Source: Ctena decussata (lineage: Eukaryota; Mollusca; Bivalvia; Lucinida; Lucinidae). From it: 64,000 nt of DNA. The stretch covers positions 5,215,501 to 5,279,500 of the forward strand of contig OZ022498.1 of assembly GCA_963989385.1 (NCBI GenBank), given 5' to 3'. Position 1 is the first letter of the stretch; each line of letters begins with the position of its first letter. A program made the position numbers and the translations under genes. The notes under the pieces are model-generated. The model worked only from the letters and a program-made list of their open reading frames with translations. It was not told the DNA's origin and made no database searches. Shown piece by piece: positions 58,359-64,000 of the stretch.

Positions 58359-58386
58359 TCACAGTAACTGTTTCTCTCTCTAGAAA

Positions 58387-58483
58387 CCCATCAGGCACAT
58401 GACATCATACTGACATTGATGTGATGTCGTAATGTCGCATCAACATCATTTAGACTTTTCAACGCCATGTGCCTGCTGGGAAG
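58387..58483. mobile_element. Short MITE, second copy of 43805-43907
   Basis: CCCATCAGGCACATGACATC and CCATGTGCCTGCTGGG are the ends. Confidence 0.65.
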
Positions 58484-58634
58484 CAAATGCTTTCCTTTAG
58501 TGCCAAAAAAGAAAATATTCGAATTTACAAACAGCGTGGATCCAGATGAGGCAGCGCATAATGAGTTTGTGAAATACTTTTGCAGGCTATGCCACAGCAT
58601 TTCACTTCAAATTCTGTAAATGTATGAACTGGTA

Positions 58635-58822
58635 TAGTTTAAACCTGGGAGTGGATGAGATAATATACATGCCACTGGCTATGATTTGCTCCTAAAGCTA
58701 TTACAAGAAAGAATTAGCTCTCTGAGAGGGAGCAAATTCTTTCTTGTAAGAGTGCCATCCCAAGTCTATGCATAGTTGTGGAGACTATCGCTGCCAGTTC
58801 ATTTCATTCCATGTTTTAAACT
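58635..58822. mobile_element. Foldback element with GAATTTGCTCC-like core
   Basis: Left arm AGTTTAAACCTGGGAGTGGA and right arm CATTCCATGTTTTAAACTG flank the core AAGAAAGAATTAGCTCTCTG and its complement. It is the sister of 46246-46488. Confidence 0.6.
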
Positions 58823-59159
58823 GTAAAATCATGAATTTAGAGGGAAAAATCCTAACCTATACAGTAAAAACTAAGTTACAGGTCTTGTTTTTTAAAAGAT
58901 GAATTATTTGTGGTTAACCTTATTAACTTGGTTGCTTGTTAAACATCATTAATGCAATACATCAAATGACTAGGTAAATAGGTCTGTAGGACAGTTGGTG
59001 TTTTCATGCAAAAAGCAGTATGATAGTATATGCAGGTCTTGTTCAGTTTTTTTCTTAAAAGTTTCTTAAAATATAAAACTGGATAGAGTAATCCATCCAC
59101 TTTCATATTTTAAGAACAACTGAAGAACTGCATACTGAAAAATACGGCATCTATTCAGC

Positions 59160-59345
59160 TGTACAACAGTGTTTTTTTTCCTTCTCTAGAATGACATCAA
59201 ATACATAGATCAGTCTTTGAAACTCTTTTATGAAATCAGTTTCCTTCCTAAAACAATCCCAAAAAATCTAAATCTGTCTTCTAAGATGGATCTAGATTTT
59301 TGGTATTGTTTTGGATGGGGAAACTCTCTTGTCTTACAACTGAAG
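59160..59345. mobile_element. MITE family L copy
   Basis: CCAAAAAATCTAAATCTGTC and AAGATGGATCTAGATTTTTG form the core pair. Confidence 0.55.
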
Positions 59346-59497
59346 AAATGTGGGATTTGTAATTTCTTATGGCAACTGGCTCCCACAAGAGCAAAAGTGA
59401 AATTGTATCTCACTGAGACTTAAACTGTTTTGATATCACTTAGAATGCATTGAAGTTTGATATTTCATCACTTTGTTTCATAGGGATCACTGGGTTA

Positions 59498-59717
59498 ATA
59501 CCAATTTGGCTACCTGTGCTTTCGACCAAGTCAGTCAATTACCATACATGCAAACGTGGCTGTTGACCAAGACAATCGACAGCAGTATCAGCTGGGTCGA
59601 CAGCCATTAACAATAGTACCATTTGCTGTTATTGGTAATGGTTACGATCGTATTCTAGGTAGAAAGCCATTTGTATAGTACAGACTTGGTCGAAAGCACA
59701 AGTAGCCAAATTGGTAT
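59498..59717. mobile_element. 220-bp MITE with about 35-bp ends
   Basis: ATACCAATTTGGCTACCTGT plus GCTTTCGACCAAGTC is mirrored at 59682-59716 with one mismatch. Confidence 0.8.
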
Positions 59718-59755
59718 TGCCTGTGTGGGGATGTGCCTGCTGAATTGTAAGATGT

Positions 59756-59972
59756 ATCAGTACTTTTCAGGGGAGGCAACTCTGCCACATTCATTTTTAG
59801 CTCCAGTCTCATTAGGGGTCAACTTCCTCAGAAACAAGTTCTTTTCCTTTCGTAGTCCCATTATTTTTGGAAGGGCTTCATCTTCCAGGGAAATTAAAGG
59901 AAGTCGCGAAACTTGTTCCCTTTCATAAGAATGGTGGAAAAGGATGGAGGTATATCCATACACCTTAACTAA
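59756..59972. mobile_element. MITE family B copy
   Basis: TTCAGGGGAGGCAACTCTGC and GGAGGTATATCCATACACCT mark the ends; the 85- and 91-residue frames inside are not genes. Confidence 0.6.
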
Positions 59973-60086
59973 ACTGTGCATTCTGGGTATTTTTTGTCGT
60001 CTGCTGAAATTGTCGTCTGCATCAAATAGCAAGAATATTTTGACAGTATTGGTCTAACCAACTCTTGTAGAAATGATGTCTAGGCA

Positions 60087-60154
60087 GCAAACAGTTTGGA
60101 TCTCAGATAAGGCCCCACGTTTGTGGGGCCTAATCTGGGTCCTAACTGTTTGCC
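60087..60154. mobile_element. Palindromic element family N
   Basis: GCAAACAGTTTGGATCTCAG and GGCCCCAC are mirrored by GTGGGGCC and CTGGGTCCTAACTGTTTGC. Confidence 0.65.
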
Positions 60155-60414
60155 CAGATACCCCTAAAGTGGTATCCCGAATGGAATGGGTTAAATATCT
60201 ATCAGAAAATTAAAAGAGCCAAACAACAGACACATACAGATTGACCAGGTACTTCATTGGTTTAGATGGTAAAACATTGTACAAGTGAATTCTAGCCAAA
60301 ACTCACTAGGAACATTGCTGTTATGTATGATGAGAACTAGATATGACATTTGATTAAGATTTTAAAACTGCCTTTTCTTAATTGTCCAGATAATTTGAAG
60401 TTATGATGATTTTT

Positions 60415-60552
60415 AGCTTGCCTGTATGAATGTACAGGAAGAGCTATTGCACTACCCTAGGCGTCGGCAGTGTCAGCAAAATGTTAAAGTTTTTTTATGT
60501 GATGGGTAAGGCACAATCAGACAAGCTATCCAGTATATTGACAGGTCTTGTT
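60415..60552 (+). mobile_element. Short Helitron-like element H, copy 4
   Basis: AGCTTGCCTGTATGAATGTA with partner TACAGGAAGAGCTA, a reduced GGCGTCGGC tract and right end ACAAGCTATCC...GACAGGTCTTGT. Confidence 0.6.
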
Positions 60553-60577
60553 CATAGCTTATATCTATTTAGTCTGC

Positions 60578-60818
60578 ATTAAGATGAATGGGTACACCTT
60601 CATGTTTTTCCATCACTTTTACAAAGGGAAACAACTATTGTGATTTCCTGTTTGCTTCTCCGGACAACGTAGCCCTTCAAAAATGGGATCCACTCTAAAA
60701 GTAAAGGACTTGCTCCTATTGGAGCAAATTTTTTCTTTCAAGAGTTGAAACCATTGAGAATTAAGGGGGAAAAGAAAGTGGTAGATACTTCCCTTGAAAG
60801 CATATCTGTTCACCTTAA
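60578..60818. mobile_element. MITE family B, complete copy
   Basis: The ends TTAAGATGAATGGGTACACC and GAAAGCATATCTGTTCACCT (then TAA) are inverted. The stem is AAAGGACTTGCTCCTATTGG with AGCAAATTTTTTC. Confidence 0.7.
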
Positions 60819-61028
60819 AACATATTATATATTGACCTATTGTTAGAAATGCCTTCCCAGGATGCTTATAAAAGAAAAGAAACTGTTATCAAAACTTCAC
60901 CTTATCTGGATTTTAATTTTATTCTGTTTCATCAGTTTGTCAATACTTTTAAAAAGTTTATTCTTGTTATGGATCTTCATTGTTTGTAGATAAACCTGTT
61001 GTTATTGATTCAATCATATTTCTCGTTA

Positions 61029-61262
61029 GTTGAGGTGAGTGGGCACACTTTCAGGGGAAACAACTCTGTCTTTCCATTTTTGCCTTTCTATTCCGTAGGG
61101 GTCAACTCTTAATAGGAGCAAATTCTTTCCTGTAAGAGTAGACCCCATTTTTGGAATGGCTTCATCATCCGGGAAGCAAACAGGAAGTCATAAAGTTCCT
61201 CCCCTTTTGTATTCTGCTGTGTACAAATAGTGGACAAACATTGAGGTGTAGTAATGCACCAT
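61029..61262. mobile_element. MITE family B copy
   Basis: GAGGTGAGTGGGCACACTTT and GAGGTGTAGTAATGCACC mark the ends. Confidence 0.55.
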
Positions 61263-61495
61263 TGTCAAATGTTTGCACAGATAGTCGATGTGCTCTACAC
61301 TAGGGTCTTTCATCCGCTGTTTGAACTTCAGAAGGGGTTGTAACACAAGGAATGAAGTATAGGTGTACATACTTTTACAAACCATGATTTTTTGTGTGGG
61401 TCTTTGCATAGCATGTGATGACAGTTGTATGGGCCCAAGTGAGCATATGCACAGCATCTACTCCATGTATGCATACATGTAATGAAAATTACTTA

Positions 61496-61672
61496 CAGTA
61501 GAATTTCATTGGCTCGAACAGGCTTGGGACCATGAAAATTAGTTCCAGCCAAAGGTAGTTCTAGCCATCCAGGGTTAGTTTCCATATAAAGTGACCTCTA
61601 GGGACCAAGAAAAGAGTTCTAGCCAGGCAGGGTGAAGGAGCCATCAGGGTTCGAGCCATTGAAGTTCTACTG
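61496..61672. mobile_element. Pogo/Tigger-like MITE
   Basis: The ends CAGTAGAATTTCATTGGCTC and GAGCCATTGAAGTTCTACTG are inverted and flanked by TA (61494, 61673). The CAGTAGAAC.TC pattern is known for pogo/Tigger elements. An inner GTTCTAGCCA/GTTCCAGCCA word is repeated. Confidence 0.7.
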
Positions 61673-62029
61673 TAGTTAGCAGTTAAAGTGCAAAATAAAC
61701 TGCAATTTGCTTTATACGCAGTGAAACGGTATTTCCATTGCCTCTAAAGGCCCACTGTTGAAAAATATGGCACACTGTTTATAAAAACATGTACCTCATT
61801 GTTGTTTATAAATACCTCTTCAGCGGCTTTAATCTTTACTGATGTGAGTTGTTGTTGATAAAAGAATTTTTCAATAGCATCTTGATATTTATCTTTTAAC
61901 TTTGATAACATGAAACTTGGAAGGTCAGCCCAGGAAATGAAATATACAACAACCTTTGAGACAGAATGAAAGTGTAAACTTAGTTAAACCTTACATTAGT
62001 TAAAATAGTATGCTTTTAACGCAAACTTA

Positions 62030-62251
62030 TCTGAGTTGCTCCATATTTTATTGCTATTTTTCGAAGGAAGATAACTTTTACGACTACATGTTTGCTTGTA
62101 TTGGTCATTTAGCTCTTGCAAAATTGGGTCTGCTCTAAATGGGAAGAATTTGCTCCTAAATTCTTTCCTGTAAGAGTTGACTCCCATGGAAAAGGGAGGC
62201 AAAACTGAAAATGACAGTTTTGTTTCCACTGAAATTGTATCAATTCACCCA
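62030..62251. mobile_element. MITE family B copy
   Basis: GGGAAGAATTTGCTCC with TTCTTTCCTGTAAGAGTTGA is the stem; right end TCAATTCACCCATAA. Confidence 0.5.
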
Positions 62252-62559
62252 TAAGCAGGATACTGTTTAAGTATGGGGTATCTTAGAATGAATGTGTATG
62301 GCTTCCATATGCTTCCAAGGGAGAGAACTCTAGTCTGGAAATAGTTGTCTCCCTTTGCACAGAGTGCTGCTTTTGAAGGAAATAACTTACTATAAAAGAG
62401 ACTAAAGACTTCCTTTAAAGTGTAGCCCCTATTTGGAGAAGTAATAATTCCTTGCCCCCATGGAAAAGGAAATCAACTACAAGGGAAGTAAATCCAATAG
62501 AAAGTTATATGATTAGAAGTTTCAGCCCGGAGGGGTCTCAGAATCAAAAGGGACATTTC

Positions 62560-62765
62560 TGCAATTCTGGGTGACATCCTTTACAAGGCAAACAAATTGC
62601 TGTAAATACCTATGTGAGGGAGGGAGGATGGGGGAGGTTGGTGGGCTACTGTGAAAGGAAGTAGTTGGCTACCCTGAGAGCAAGTATTTCCTGTTGAGAG
62701 TAGCCCCCTATCAGATGGGAGGCAAGTTATTTCCATATTAGTGATCTCCCTTGGAGGTGACCCCA
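62560..62765. mobile_element. Possible foldback, weak
   Basis: GGCTACTGTGAAAGGAAGTA and TATTTCCTGTTGAGAGTAGCC are inverted around 62642-62705; outer limits unclear. Confidence 0.35.
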
Positions 62766-62876
62766 GACCTTAAATTTAATCTAATCGTATCTGATTCAAA
62801 TACAGTCATGTAGTTTGTATCTAATTGCTGTTATAATTGAATGAAATATTTTATCTTTCTCTTTAATTGGTTGAGC

Positions 62877-63035
62877 TGTGACATGCATATAAATGAGCTT
62901 CGATAGGCAAAAAGGTGCTTGATACACATGCAAACAGTAAAGGCTGAGACCAGACTGCCTACTTGTGCAGTCTGATCAGAGTCTTTTCTTTTTGCACACA
63001 CCATTAGTGGAGTCTGAGGAATCTACAGGCTCATA
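62877..63035. mobile_element. Degenerate MITE family K
   Basis: GAGCTGTGACATG, CAGTCTGATCAGAGTC and CAGGCTCATAAA survive. Confidence 0.4.
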
Positions 63036-63109
63036 AAAAATTGAAGCCCCTGGCTGGACTGCATGTATTCACAGACTGGTCTGGAATTCTTCCCATTTCG
63101 CCAGTATGT

Positions 63110-63280
63110 TAAGCATTTATTCGGCTATAAGACAGGGTTTTTCCATCTCTAGAATGACCCCAAATATCTAAATAAGACCCTTGAAATTCTGCTATGAGGT
63201 GGGTTTTTACCTTCCAAAACAATCCTCAAAATCTAGGTTCATCTTATAAGAGGAAAAACCTCGTCTTATAACCAGGTAAT
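63110..63280. mobile_element. MITE family L copy
   Basis: TCTAGAATGACCCCAAATAT and CCAAAACAATCCTCAAAATC identify it; the second half is shortened. Confidence 0.55.
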
Positions 63281-63703
63281 ATGTTAAGCACCTTTTTTTG
63301 TGTGACACGGCTTATCTGTTGCACAGAGAAATATTTGAATTTTCTGTTTGTGGCTCACCTTATTCTGTTTTGTGTATAGATATTAGAAAAATGTACCTCC
63401 TAGAATTTGTCATTCAGTGTTATGTGGTACCGGTGATGTCTGTTGTCATAGTATAAGCTAGCTGATTGGACTAAAAGTTGGAAAAGCCCAAAATCAAAAT
63501 GAGGCTAAAGCTGATTGGGGAAGACTTGGATTATTGTAATTGAGGCAACAGAAACACAAAAATATCAATACACATGGTGCACAGCACCTGTTCTATGTTT
63601 GACAGTGCATAATTATAATGGCACTATAAAATTGGAAATTTTCATGAACCATAATATAATAATTGCAATTGTGGAAGTTTTCATGAATGTAATTTTTTTT
63701 TTA

Positions 63704-63915
63704 CTCTGAAAGTGCCAAAATGAAAAAAGTTCAGTTTGCAAAATGTAGACCCAGACGAAGCTGCTCCAAAGGAGCCATCTCATCTGGATCTACACTGTTT
63801 GCACTTAAGTCTTTGAACTCAATATGATGTGGACAAAAAGCATTGCTTGAAATCCTGCAGATGGGAGTTTAGTTGTCCGTTTTTTTGGGGTTTTTTTTTG
63901 GCAGTCATAGGATTA
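63704..63915. mobile_element. MITE family A/N-like copy
   Basis: The outer parts (CTGAAAGTGCCAAAATG; TTTGAACTCAATATGATG) are family A, while the core loop GCTGCTCCAAAGGAGCC is of family N. Confidence 0.55.
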
Positions 63916-64000
63916 ACTGAAATATTTGCAAAGTTGAATTGCTGAGAAGTTTAGAATAATAATAAAAAACTTGCCATAAATTATCCTGTGCTGCAATGGT

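Overview
The window looks like nuclear DNA from a mollusc, most likely a bivalve. It is AT-rich, has GT-AG introns many kilobases long, and is packed with MITEs, foldback elements, tRNA-derived SINEs, broken LINEs, and tandem-array elements with the layout of molluscan 'pearl' elements (non-autonomous Helitron-like). No species can be named from sequence alone.

Only one real gene is supported. It is a nuclear receptor of the HR96/DAF-12/VDR-like group (NR1J type) on the + strand, with four coding exons at 230-394, 8677-8794, 22670-23271 and 43186-43671. The start of the protein lies upstream of the window. The four exons join in frame to 456 residues plus a stop: first zinc finger with P-box ESCKA, second zinc finger, a hinge of about 125 residues with two different SUMO-type motifs, and a ligand-binding domain ending in an AF-2 helix. 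Only 1,371 of about 43,400 bases are coding.

The introns (8.3, 13.9 and 19.9 kb) and the 20 kb after the stop codon are almost all repeats. Intron 1 holds a SINE, a nested stack (MITE, pearl-like element, dead RTE-type LINE) and several MITEs. Intron 2 holds a 4.1 kb array of 145-bp units carrying nuclear-receptor half-sites, a second 2 kb array, and MITEs next to exon 3. Intron 3 holds two blocks of GATATC-centred palindromes around a 1.5 kb inverted-repeat element, a 63-bp-unit array broken by two datable insertions, a CR1/L2/Jockey-like LINE end, a 147-bp-unit array in reverse orientation and more MITEs. The 3' flank holds more MITEs, a SINE, and a 3.5 kb pearl-like element with two elements nested in it.

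The best leads are: RevDR2-like (AGGTCA-CT-AGGTCA) arrays inside a nuclear-receptor intron; several unrelated repeat families sharing one layout (end hairpin, GTCC/GTCG microsatellite, tandem array, right end near CTAGTT or CTTGTT); MITEs within about 25-110 bp of three splice acceptors; and several insertions whose target duplications or empty sites can be read in the window. All repeat edges were set by eye and are approximate unless a target duplication is stated.
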